Origin: Herbidospora sakaeratensis
Lineage (GTDB): Bacteria > Actinomycetota > Actinomycetes > Streptosporangiales > Streptosporangiaceae
Length of the DNA stretch: 64,000 nt
Direction of reading: 5' to 3'
Assembly (NCBI RefSeq): GCF_001570525.1
Contig: NZ_BBXC01000010.1
Span: 558,001-622,000 of the forward strand
Of the stretch, positions 1-7,398 are shown piece by piece. Under the pieces are notes generated by a model, which was not told the origin of the DNA, ran no database searches, and saw only the letters and a list, made by a program, of their open reading frames with translations. Made by a program: the position numbers and the translations under genes. Numbering within the stretch: the stretch's first letter is position 1; each line of letters opens with the position of its first letter.

Positions 1-335
1 GTCGGTCGGCCGGAGTCCTCGTCGAGAAGCCTGTCGTCCGGACCGATCACATCGGGCGGCAGATCGAGCGGCCAGTCCACGAGAGGCGTGGACCGGCACC
101 ACGACACCAGCTCGATGAGGCTCGCCGGTGGCGTGGCTCCCTTCACCAGGCAGGCGAGCACTGTGCGATCCAACGCCCGCTGTGCCTCCTCCGGGTAGGG
201 GAGCGTGAAGGCGGTCAGACCGGTCTTCTCGTTGAGCTGGAGCATCGCACTGGCCAGCGTGCGTACCAGAGGGACTCCCGCGTGCGTGGACCAGTCGGCG
301 GAGTGGGCCGGCAGCCCGGTCTGCTCAGACGTCAC
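1..335 (-). CDS. Unidentified protein, N-terminal 111 residues only (runs off left edge)
   Basis: An open minus-strand frame starts at a GTG at 335-333 and stays open to the window edge. The start overlaps the stop of the nuclease gene by four bases (GTGA), the usual sign of translational coupling, so both are probably one operon. The visible part has normal high-GC codon use and a tryptophan/proline-rich stretch (LVSWCRSTPLVDWPLDL) around residues 73-90. I do not recognise a family. Its position directly behind a PD-(D/E)XK nuclease in a defence island suggests a partner of that nuclease, but that is inference from context only. Confidence 0.6.
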   Translation of the reverse strand, partial: MTSEQTGLPAHSADWSTHAGVPLVRTLASAMLQLNEKTGLTAFTLPYPEEAQRALDRTVLACLVKGATPPASLIELVSWCRSTPLVDWPLDLPPDVIGPDDRLLDEDSGRP

Positions 336-1954
336 GATGAGATCTCCAGGGCGGGATCGGTCCCGGCCGGGCACCATCGGCGAACCTCACACTTCGCGCA
401 GTCCTTGCCGGGATCGGGTGTGTAGACCTCGTCGTCGGCCCATCCCGAAGCGAGGCCCGACACCACGTCGCGGGCCTGCTGGAGCGTGGCGGTGTCGAAG
501 GGGTCGATCTCCTCGCACGCCGCACCGTTCTCTCTGAGGATTTCGAGTTCGATCCGGGAACGGCGCGGCTCACCACCCAGAACGCCGGCGTTCATCAGCA
601 GGACGGCCAGGGCGAGCTGAGGGTGCCGCGACAGCAGGGGTTCACCCTCCCACGCTCGCTTCGAGGCGGTCTTGGTCTCCCGCCAGACCCAGCCACCGGC
701 ATCGGTGTAGAGGAGATCGGGATCCGCGATGACCACCACGTCGGCGACCGGGTCGTAGGCGGCCAGACGCCACTGGGGCCGGACGAGTTCCGTGGACGCA
801 AGCCGGTCGAGTGGGCAGATGGCCCGGTGTGCCCGGATCATCTTCAGGGCCGGCTCCCACTCGACCTCTGTCAAACCGGGGAGGCCACCGGGTATGGGGC
901 CGCTCCTGCAGGGGGTCCAGGGGTGCTGGCGGTGCCGTTCGGTCAGCCAGGCGTCGACCGCGCGACCCCGGCGGATCGCCTCGTTCTCGGTCTGCCCGTC
1001 TCGGATCATCAGCGTCCGAGTCAGATGGAAGCGCGCCGGGCATGAGTCGTAAATGCGCAGGTCGGAGGCCGAGAGGCTACGGCGCCGTCGGCCGCGGTGG
1101 GGAGCGGGGAGCCCAAGCAGGCCCGGGACCTCGGGCAAGGCGGTGCAGCCTGCGAGCCCGTCGCACCTGACACAGTCGCTTCCGGGCCGCAGATCCCGGC
1201 CGCCGAGTACGGCGGCGTAGCGATTCCTGGCGTGATCGGAGAACCGCTGTGCCGCCTCCTCTGCGGTCCAATCGGCGAGGGTCTCCGGCACGCCATCGCC
1301 GAGCCCTACGCCGATGACCCGCACTCGCTGGGGCGCGTCCGCCTCACCGCTGATCCGCTTGTATGGCTTTCCGAAGTCGGCGCGGGCCGGGACCCCGGTC
1401 GCCGCGATCGCGGCGACGGCCGCGATCTCCGCTTCGGGACGGTTCTTCTTGGCCGAGCGGATGGACGGAATCCAGATTTCCCGGATTGATCCGTCCTCAG
1501 TGGAATACCGTCTGCCCCATACGGTGCGTTCGTACTGCTTCACCCCTCGAACATCCGGCTCCCGCAACCGGTCGAGCCCCACCCATTCGGCGGCGACCGG
1601 GATGGTGGGCGGCTCTCCGGCGGCGGCGCGAGCGGCTTGGTGGTCCGCCCGCGCGGCGAGGTAGACCGGCACGACCTCAAGGGCCCAGATGCGATGCTGG
1701 GGGTGGCAGTTGCGGGTGTGCCGGAGATCGGCGAATGCGGCTTCCGGGCTGACGTTCCGGAACTCGATCGCGTCGAGCAGGTTCCCCACGGGCTGGAAGA
1801 AGAACTCCTGGAGCGGCCTTCTCCGGGAACGTTCCGGCTCCCGCTTCGTGAGCGGACGTGCCCGGAGCGCCCGACCGCCGGCGCAGGCGTCCGCTTCTTC
1901 GCGCAGCAGGGTGGTTCCGATCCTGACCACTTCTGATGGCAGTGGATGACTCAT
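332..1954 (-). CDS. PD-(D/E)XK nuclease of the RecB/Cas4/AddB type with cysteine clusters
   Basis: A protein of about 540 residues. The C-terminal half has the expected order of a Cas4/AddB-like nuclease: an isolated Cys (SCPARFHL, about residue 313 counted from an upstream in-frame ATG at 1978), an acidic motif (IADPDLLY, about 419), a WRETKTASK motif supplying the E and K of (D/E)xK (434-436), and a C-x2-C-x5-C cluster (527, 530, 536). Together these could bind an Fe-S cluster. The N-terminal half has a second C-x2-C-x5-C group (269-278) but no clear nuclease motif. I chose the ATG at 1954; a GTG three bases upstream is equally possible, and both follow a GGAGG. It is divergent from the Ser/Thr kinase and overlaps the next gene by four bases. 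A role in cutting foreign DNA is inferred. Confidence 0.75.
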   Translation of the reverse strand: MSHPLPSEVVRIGTTLLREEADACAGGRALRARPLTKREPERSRRRPLQEFFFQPVGNLLDAIEFRNVSPEAAFADLRHTRNCHPQHRIWALEVVPVYLAARADHQAARAAAGEPPTIPVAAEWVGLDRLREPDVRGVKQYERTVWGRRYSTEDGSIREIWIPSIRSAKKNRPEAEIAAVAAIAATGVPARADFGKPYKRISGEADAPQRVRVIGVGLGDGVPETLADWTAEEAAQRFSDHARNRYAAVLGGRDLRPGSDCVRCDGLAGCTALPEVPGLLGLPAPHRGRRRRSLSASDLRIYDSCPARFHLTRTLMIRDGQTENEAIRRGRAVDAWLTERHRQHPWTPCRSGPIPGGLPGLTEVEWEPALKMIRAHRAICPLDRLASTELVRPQWRLAAYDPVADVVVIADPDLLYTDAGGWVWRETKTASKRAWEGEPLLSRHPQLALAVLLMNAGVLGGEPRRSRIELEILRENGAACEEIDPFDTATLQQARDVVSGLASGWADDEVYTPDPGKDCAKCEVRRWCPAGTDPALEISS

Positions 1955-2077
1955 CACGGCTCGACCTCCATGGTCCAAGAGAAGCTCAATCTGTGAACTG
2001 AGTCAAGCGACTGCATTTATTATGTTGTGCACACGGTAAGGTGTGAATGCCATGGAGTGAGGCAGTGGGGGTTCGCG
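1955..2077. promoter_or_regulatory. Divergent promoter region between nuclease and kinase genes
   Basis: About 120 bases separate the two divergent starts, and the middle is unusually AT-rich for this genome (around 2012-2028). An inverted repeat CACAC-GGTAAG-GTGTG lies at 2030-2045, overlapping a short TGTGCACA palindrome. This could be an operator serving both genes. No convincing -35/-10 pair is claimed. Confidence 0.35.
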
Positions 2078-3541
2078 GTGCGGCTCGGCGAGGTGCTCGG
2101 CGGGAGATTCCGGATCACGGGTGGTCCGAAACGCGGTGGGATGGCGAGCGTGTGGCAGGCCGAGGACCTGCTCACAGGCGAAACCGTCGCGGTCAAGGTT
2201 CTCGGACGTGATCTGTGGGGCGACGATTCCGCCGCGCGCACCGGCCAGGTGGAGGCCTACGGCCGCTTCGAGCGGGAGCGTGACCTCATGGCGCGGTTAT
2301 CCGGCCTTGGTGTGCCCCGCCTGATCTTCCACAACTTCCTCGGCGGCGACCCCTACCTGGTCATGGAGCACGTCTCGGGCAAGAACCTGCGTGAGTTCCT
2401 TTCCAAGAACCGCCCGCCTGTCGTCGCGTCCGCCGCGATCGGCGTGCAACTCCTGGAGACTCTCTCCCAAGTTCACCGACTGGGGATAGTCCATCGAGAT
2501 CTGAAGCCGGCCAACGTGCTGCTCTCCGACGAGGGCCTCGTCTACCTCATCGATTTCGGGATCGCCCTGCCGACCGACCCCGACGCGACCCGGTACACCA
2601 AGCATGGGCCGACGCCTGGCAGCATCGGCTACAAGGCCCCCGAACTCATCCGGGGAGTCAAGCACCCGACGCCCGCAGCGGATCTGTACGGGTTCGCCTG
2701 CATGATGTTCGAGTTCGTCACCACCCGCCAAGTGTTCAGCGACCTTGCCGACCGGAGCATCGAGGATCAGCATCGCAACGATCCACCACCACGTCTCGAC
2801 CCGGTCAGGCACTCCATTCCGGTCGAGCTGGCCGACCTCGTGAACGCCATGCTGGTGAAGGATCCAGCGGATCGCCCGGGCGTGGACGCTGGGCTGGAGG
2901 TTCTGCGGGGGCTGCTGCCGAAGCCGGGTGACGCGGAGCCCTCCCCACGCCTGCACCCCGATCCTACTGCGATCTTCAGACAGGGACGGCCGGAGCGTGC
3001 CCCGGCCGTCCCCGCCGCACCGGCGGACCGCCGCCGCCCTGTCGTAAGGCGTCCGCCGAGGCCGAGCCGCAGCGAGTTCGCCAGGTTGCTGTCCGCCGCC
3101 GAACGTGAGATGGCCGTGAGCGAGCCAAGCTCCGAGACCCGGCAGGTCGTGGCGGAGTTGAATACGGTGACACAGGCGTGGGGCCCGGGCGACAAGCTGG
3201 TCGTCCGAGCCCAGTTGTGCTGCGCGGACTATGCGCGGATCGAGGGCGACTGGCCTGGAGCGGGTTCGCTGTACCGCACCGTCGAACGCACGCTCCGGAA
3301 CACCACGGAAGAGGAGGAGAAGGGGTTCCTCCTCGAAGCCCGGGTCGGCGTCGCCGAATGCACGCTGCCTGCGGACGACGACGTCACGGCTGCCTTCCGC
3401 ACCTGGCAGGACGTCGTCACCGAGGTGTGGGCCATGCCGCGGCCGCCTGTCCGGGTGGTTCGCCGCTGCCGTGAGTTCGCGGTGGAGCTGAGTGAACGTG
3501 GGTGCGCCGCAGAGGCCGAGGCACTGCCGGCCGACGAGTGA
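2078..3541 (+). CDS. Serine/threonine protein kinase, Hanks type (module 1)
   Basis: Soluble kinase of about 487 residues. The glycine-rich loop, VAVKVL lysine, HRDLKPANV catalytic loop, DFGIA and the APE-like KAPE are all present, so it should be active. After the kinase domain comes a Pro/Arg-rich linker, then about 150 helical residues that look TPR-like. No transmembrane or PASTA segments, unlike the housekeeping PknB type. The GTG at 2078 has a purine-rich stretch a few bases upstream; in-frame GTGs at 2027 and 2057 are alternatives. Its stop directly abuts the stop of the convergent methylase gene. A paralogous kinase sits beside a paralogous methylase at 16769, so the pairing appears functional. 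Substrate unknown. Confidence 0.85.
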   Translation: MRLGEVLGGRFRITGGPKRGGMASVWQAEDLLTGETVAVKVLGRDLWGDDSAARTGQVEAYGRFERERDLMARLSGLGVPRLIFHNFLGGDPYLVMEHVSGKNLREFLSKNRPPVVASAAIGVQLLETLSQVHRLGIVHRDLKPANVLLSDEGLVYLIDFGIALPTDPDATRYTKHGPTPGSIGYKAPELIRGVKHPTPAADLYGFACMMFEFVTTRQVFSDLADRSIEDQHRNDPPPRLDPVRHSIPVELADLVNAMLVKDPADRPGVDAGLEVLRGLLPKPGDAEPSPRLHPDPTAIFRQGRPERAPAVPAAPADRRRPVVRRPPRPSRSEFARLLSAAEREMAVSEPSSETRQVVAELNTVTQAWGPGDKLVVRAQLCCADYARIEGDWPGAGSLYRTVERTLRNTTEEEEKGFLLEARVGVAECTLPADDDVTAAFRTWQDVVTEVWAMPRPPVRVVRRCREFAVELSERGCAAEAEALPADE

Positions 3542-5530
3542 TCACGTCTGTTTCAGTCGCCCGGTGGCGAGCAGTTCGGTCAGCGTCAGGCTGAGCCCGG
3601 TGCTCGCCTCGCTCAGATCGGCGACCGTCTGTTCGAACGCCACCAGACGCCGGTGTACGTCTCCATAGCGGTGCTGTTCCTCGATGGGCAGGCGGGGAAT
3701 CTGGAGACGCCGAGGGTCGACCCGCGAGGTCGTTGATGCGTGCGATGCGGCCTGCCGCGCGTTGGAGTGCGCCCGCAGACACCCCGCCAGGAACCAGGGA
3801 TCGAGACGCCGGGTGTCGGGCCGCAGGCGGGTGAGATGCGAGGTCAACACGGTCGGCGCATCAACGTCGACCCATACCTTGAACTCGGCGGAGGGCGTGA
3901 CCAGGACCACGTCGTGAGAGGACGTCACCGTGATGGTTCTGTCACGTTCGAGACGTTCGACATCGTCGGGGAGCATCCATAGCTGCGGGGCTTGGCCCTC
4001 ACGTACATCGGCGAGAGTGAGGACCGGAACACCGCCGTCGGGTCGCTCTCCTCGTCGCATATAGTCGTCTGGAACTGGCTGCCCCGGGGTGAGCAGGAGG
4101 GCGCCGGCCCGCTCCAGTTCGGCGACCGCCACGGGGAGATCGTCCAAGGGTTCCCGATCTGCCTGGATATCGCGAAGGGTTGTGCTCAGATCGCGAGCGG
4201 CCTGAAGACCGGTATCAAAGCGAGTCCACTCCCGCCGCACCTGCATGGCCGACACGGCCAGGCTGGTCGGCACATGCCGCGCGGGTGTTAGGTCTGTCTC
4301 ATCGTCCAGCAAGTCGAGTAGCGGAATCTCAACGCTCCCCGCTGTCGGCAGGCCGCTCATCGCGCCCAGCACCCGGTCGCGCACAGCGTCCCAATCGACC
4401 GGCTGGCCGCGGAGGCTGGACGTGGTCGCCCGACAATCGGTGGCGTCCACCAGGAGGACGGGCTCGCCGACCCTGTCGGGTGACGATCGCCGCAGAACCC
4501 ACAACTGCATGCTGATCCCGAAGGGCGGTGCCGCACCGGGAGGAAGAGCGACCACTGCCCGCAGGCACCCGGCACGGAGCATCGCGGACCTGATCCGCCG
4601 CCCCGCCCGGCGTGATGCTACGGCGGGCGGCAGGAGAACGACGGCCACGCTGCCGTCGTCAAGCGCGGAGACGATGCGCTGGACCCACGCGAGTTCCGAC
4701 TCCGTACGCGGCGGAAGGCCGAACGGCCACGGCTGATCCGTTGCCAGCTCCTCGTGGCCCCAGTCGCGTTCATTGGTTGGCGGGCTGCAGAGGATCACAT
4801 CCGTCGTCGAAGGTGACTGGATGCCCTCGCGTAGCGCGTCGGCAGGCTTGATGTCGATCTCGGCTGAGGAGGTCTCAAGCGCGAGCCTGGTCGCCGCGAG
4901 CAGACTAAGGACGGGGTCTCGTTCCCGGCCGACCAGATATGGCGCTCCGCCCTGTGACCATCGTCGTGCGCCTGCCAGCAACAGGCCGCCGACCCCGCAG
5001 GCGGGATCGCACACTGTGGAGATCCGGCCGGGATGGGCTTGCGCCGCCATGTCGGCCATGAGCTCGGCGAGCGGAGCCGGTGTGGTGGTGACCTGCCGAA
5101 TATGGGTGTTCAGCCAGCGGTCCAGCAGGAATTGGAAAGTCTCCCGGCCGCCTTCGCCGGCGGCGAGCGCGATTGACTCTTCCACGAGCGCCTGGTCGGC
5201 GTCGCCCACCGTCGTCAGCCACTGGGATGCGGAATCCGGCCGGACATGAGCTCCTACTGCGGCGATAATCCGCCCCATTCGCTCGCGGTCGCCGAGCGCT
5301 TCGTACTTCGGCCAGAGCCGCTCCAGCACACCCGATGACGACCTGAACTTGTCGTTCTCGCGGAGCCAGGCTTCGACCTGCGGCAATGAGAACTGAGGGC
5401 TGGTGTCTGACCCGCCCACGGGGGAGGGAAAGGTGCTGTGCCGTCTGCGCCAATTGCTGACGGCGGCCCGGCCTACACCTGCGATGCGGGCGATCTCGGC
5501 GAGGGTCACCAGCACGTTTTGATCGTCCAC
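3542..5530 (-). CDS. N6-adenine DNA methylase fused to a specificity-like domain, N-terminal helix-turn-helix (module 1)
   Basis: 662 residues. Residues 6-60 form a helix-turn-helix (IARIAGVGRAAVSNWRRR). Residues 140-400 are a HsdM-like methyltransferase with SAM motif I DPACGVG (175-181). Motif IV reads SPPT (249-252), where active N6 methylases carry an aromatic residue after PP. The C-terminal third resembles an HsdS target-recognition domain ending in a conserved helix (PRLPIEEQHRYG). It is a paralogue of the protein at 14955-16754, with near-identical N-terminal spacing and motifs. No nuclease domain is present. The loss of the aromatic residue suggests weak or absent catalysis; it could instead bind DNA through its HTH or recognition domain. 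Start: GTG at 5530 with GGAAGG upstream. Confidence 0.8.
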   Translation of the reverse strand: MDDQNVLVTLAEIARIAGVGRAAVSNWRRRHSTFPSPVGGSDTSPQFSLPQVEAWLRENDKFRSSSGVLERLWPKYEALGDRERMGRIIAAVGAHVRPDSASQWLTTVGDADQALVEESIALAAGEGGRETFQFLLDRWLNTHIRQVTTTPAPLAELMADMAAQAHPGRISTVCDPACGVGGLLLAGARRWSQGGAPYLVGRERDPVLSLLAATRLALETSSAEIDIKPADALREGIQSPSTTDVILCSPPTNERDWGHEELATDQPWPFGLPPRTESELAWVQRIVSALDDGSVAVVLLPPAVASRRAGRRIRSAMLRAGCLRAVVALPPGAAPPFGISMQLWVLRRSSPDRVGEPVLLVDATDCRATTSSLRGQPVDWDAVRDRVLGAMSGLPTAGSVEIPLLDLLDDETDLTPARHVPTSLAVSAMQVRREWTRFDTGLQAARDLSTTLRDIQADREPLDDLPVAVAELERAGALLLTPGQPVPDDYMRRGERPDGGVPVLTLADVREGQAPQLWMLPDDVERLERDRTITVTSSHDVVLVTPSAEFKVWVDVDAPTVLTSHLTRLRPDTRRLDPWFLAGCLRAHSNARQAASHASTTSRVDPRRLQIPRLPIEEQHRYGDVHRRLVAFEQTVADLSEASTGLSLTLTELLATGRLKQT

Positions 5531-5757
5531 GAGACCCAGCCTTCCAGATAGGCCGCAGAAGGGCCAAGCAGCAGTGTTGTTGACGCAGTTTTCATCCTAC
5601 CCATCGATGGCCGCTGTTAACACCTGCATTCGATATTTTGTTCGAAAAATTGAGCCCCGATGAACCCGGAAGTCGGTGGTGAGGGCCACCGTTCAGGCGG
5701 CAAGGTCCCGACGTAGATGATGTCGCTGGTTGCGACGTACAGGCGCCATCTAGCCAG

Positions 5758-6107
5758 TCACGGGTGGGTGAGCCAGAGGGCGAGGTCGGCGAAGTAGCCG
5801 TCTCCCGAGCCGATGGCGACCCGCTCGAAGCGGAGGTCAACGTGGTCGTCAACGGCTATCTGGACCAGTGCGCTGCGGATGAGGATCTGGGGCGCCGTGG
5901 ATCACTTGGCCCACCTCCTGCGGTGAGCGGGGGTGGACGCCACGACGAAATGGTCGTGGGTCGACCAGCACCTGTCGCAGGTAGTCGGACATGGTATCCG
6001 CGATCTGCGCCGCCGTTGGTGACGGCGAGGCGGGTCAGATTCTCGATATCCGGTGAGCGGATTGCCTCCTTCTGCGGCGTCTCGCTGTTCCTGTGCCGTT
6101 TCGCCAC
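5758..6107 (-). pseudogene. Small unknown gene broken by two frameshifts
   Basis: No intact ORF covers this stretch, but a consistent minus-strand protein can be read across three frames. It starts with VAKRHRNSETPQKEA from a GTG at 6107, shifts near 6015 into AAQIADTMSDYLRQV, and shifts again inside a CCCC run near 5894 into QILIRSALVQIAVDD, ending FADLALWLTHP at 5758. The reconstructed product is about 115 residues. Removing one C from the CCCC run repairs the second shift. I do not recognise the family. It may be a decayed gene or reflect sequencing errors. Confidence 0.45.
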
Positions 6108-6361
6108 TGCGGGCCTGTGAGGCTGTGAACCGTGTATGCAAGTACGTTGGCGACCGCGTATGCAGCGCTCCCTGCTGTGAGGACTCTTTCAGATTATCTT
6201 CATACGCAATCCGATGCTGTGCTTAGATTGCTGATGTTGCGCTGTGGTTCAGCCAGTTCGTCGGAGCCCGTGCAGTGCGAGGTTTGAGAACGCACCACGT
6301 ATCCACTTGCTTGCGAGGGTGGTGCGACGGATCGAACATTCACGACAGAGAGGACATCCCG
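6108..6361. other. Intergenic, no gene recognised
   Basis: This stretch, with the short gap 5531-5757 on the other side of the pseudogene, contains only low-quality overlapping ORFs with poor codon bias. It is locally AT-rich near 6190-6240. Nothing else is supported. Confidence 0.4.
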
Positions 6362-6580
6362 TTGCGGAGAAGTGTCCGCGTCCATCATGGCCGCCCGCGT
6401 CCGACGTGGGCCAGAAGGTTCGGCCGCGCGGTCGTTGTGATCGTTGGTCTGATCACGATCGGAGCTTCGGCCTGGTGCCGCACGTCTGAGTTTCTCTTCG
6501 CGTTGTGCACGGCCGTGGTCGGCGTGCTGCTCGAAGAGGCTGTGCGTGTGGCGCTTCGCGGTCAATCGCATCCCGCATAG
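6362..6580 (+). CDS. Putative small membrane protein with two hydrophobic segments
   Basis: A 72-residue ORF starting at a TTG preceded by GAGAGGA at a seven-base spacing, which decides this start over a GTG at 6275. A basic N-terminus (RRSVRVHHGRPRPTWARR) is followed by two hydrophobic stretches (AVVVIVGLITIGASA and FLFALCTAVVGVLL) and a short charged tail. It lies 87 bases upstream of the restriction operon on the same strand. Small two-helix membrane proteins are common toxic effectors in defence loci, but nothing beyond topology supports that here. It may also be a chance ORF. Confidence 0.4.
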   Translation: MRRSVRVHHGRPRPTWARRFGRAVVVIVGLITIGASAWCRTSEFLFALCTAVVGVLLEEAVRVALRGQSHPA

Positions 6581-6667
6581 CGAGAAGTAGCACGGCGGAG
6601 GAGGTGGGCCGGAGAGTTCCGTGCATCTCCTCCGCCTGGACCCTTGAGGCGATTAACGAGGTGAACG

Positions 6668-7255
6668 GTGAGCACTGATGTCAGCATCCCGTTGGGGGCT
6701 CTTTGCGATGTCGCCGCAGGGCCTTCGGGATCACTGCTGGAGCGTCTCAGTGTGCGCGTTGATGGGGTGCCCGTTCTCTCGCCGGCCAATGTTACGGACC
6801 GGCACGAGATCATGCTGGAAGGCCTGCGACGGTTGCCTCGGAAGGACGCGGCTCGGTTGACGCGGTTCTTGCTTCGCCCGCAAGACGTACTTTTCGTGAG
6901 GCAGGGAGCGCTAGGCAGAAGCGCCGTTGTAGGGCCAGAGCAGGATGGTTGGCTGTACGGTCCGGCTTGCCTGCGCTTGCGTCTGCGATCGAGTGAGGTC
7001 ATGCCTGACTATCTGGCCCTCTATCTATCGCATCCGCCGATCGTGGCCAGGCTGATGGGGCAGGCGTCTCCTGGGACGGTTCTATGGGCCCATACTCACG
7101 AACTCCGGCAGTTGCTGGTCGCGGTGCCGTCGCTCCAGGAGCAGGCCAGGACGGTGAAGCTTGTACGCGCGATCGATGCCCGCATCACAATCGAGAGAGC
7201 GCTTGTGTCCAAGCTGGAGGAGTTCGCGGTCGGCATTATGGACGATCTTCTGTGA
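6668..7255 (+). CDS. Type I restriction specificity-like protein with a single target-recognition domain
   Basis: 195 residues, about half of a normal HsdS. It contains one recognition domain with typical signature pieces (RFLLRPQDVLFVRQGALGR, GWLYGPACLRLRL) and one distal helical repeat (VPSLQEQARTVKLVRAID ... LVSKLEEFAVGIMDDLL). It starts at a GTG preceded by GAGG. It is the first gene of the R-M operon, 143 bases ahead of hsdM, while a full two-domain HsdS follows hsdM. Half-size S proteins can dimerise to give palindromic recognition, so this could be an alternative specificity subunit, or it could serve the motif-poor methylases nearby. Confidence 0.75.
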   Translation: MSTDVSIPLGALCDVAAGPSGSLLERLSVRVDGVPVLSPANVTDRHEIMLEGLRRLPRKDAARLTRFLLRPQDVLFVRQGALGRSAVVGPEQDGWLYGPACLRLRLRSSEVMPDYLALYLSHPPIVARLMGQASPGTVLWAHTHELRQLLVAVPSLQEQARTVKLVRAIDARITIERALVSKLEEFAVGIMDDLL

Positions 7256-7398
7256 GTCGCGTACACAATATTATTCGCCGTTGCTGGTGACACGGCTCGA
7301 CGGTAGCGTGTGGCCTGCTGCTAGGCGGAAGGGCTGCCCGTGCGCTTCCAAAGCGCTGTGTAAGTCGGTCGAAGGATGAAGAAAGAAGGAGTCGCCAC

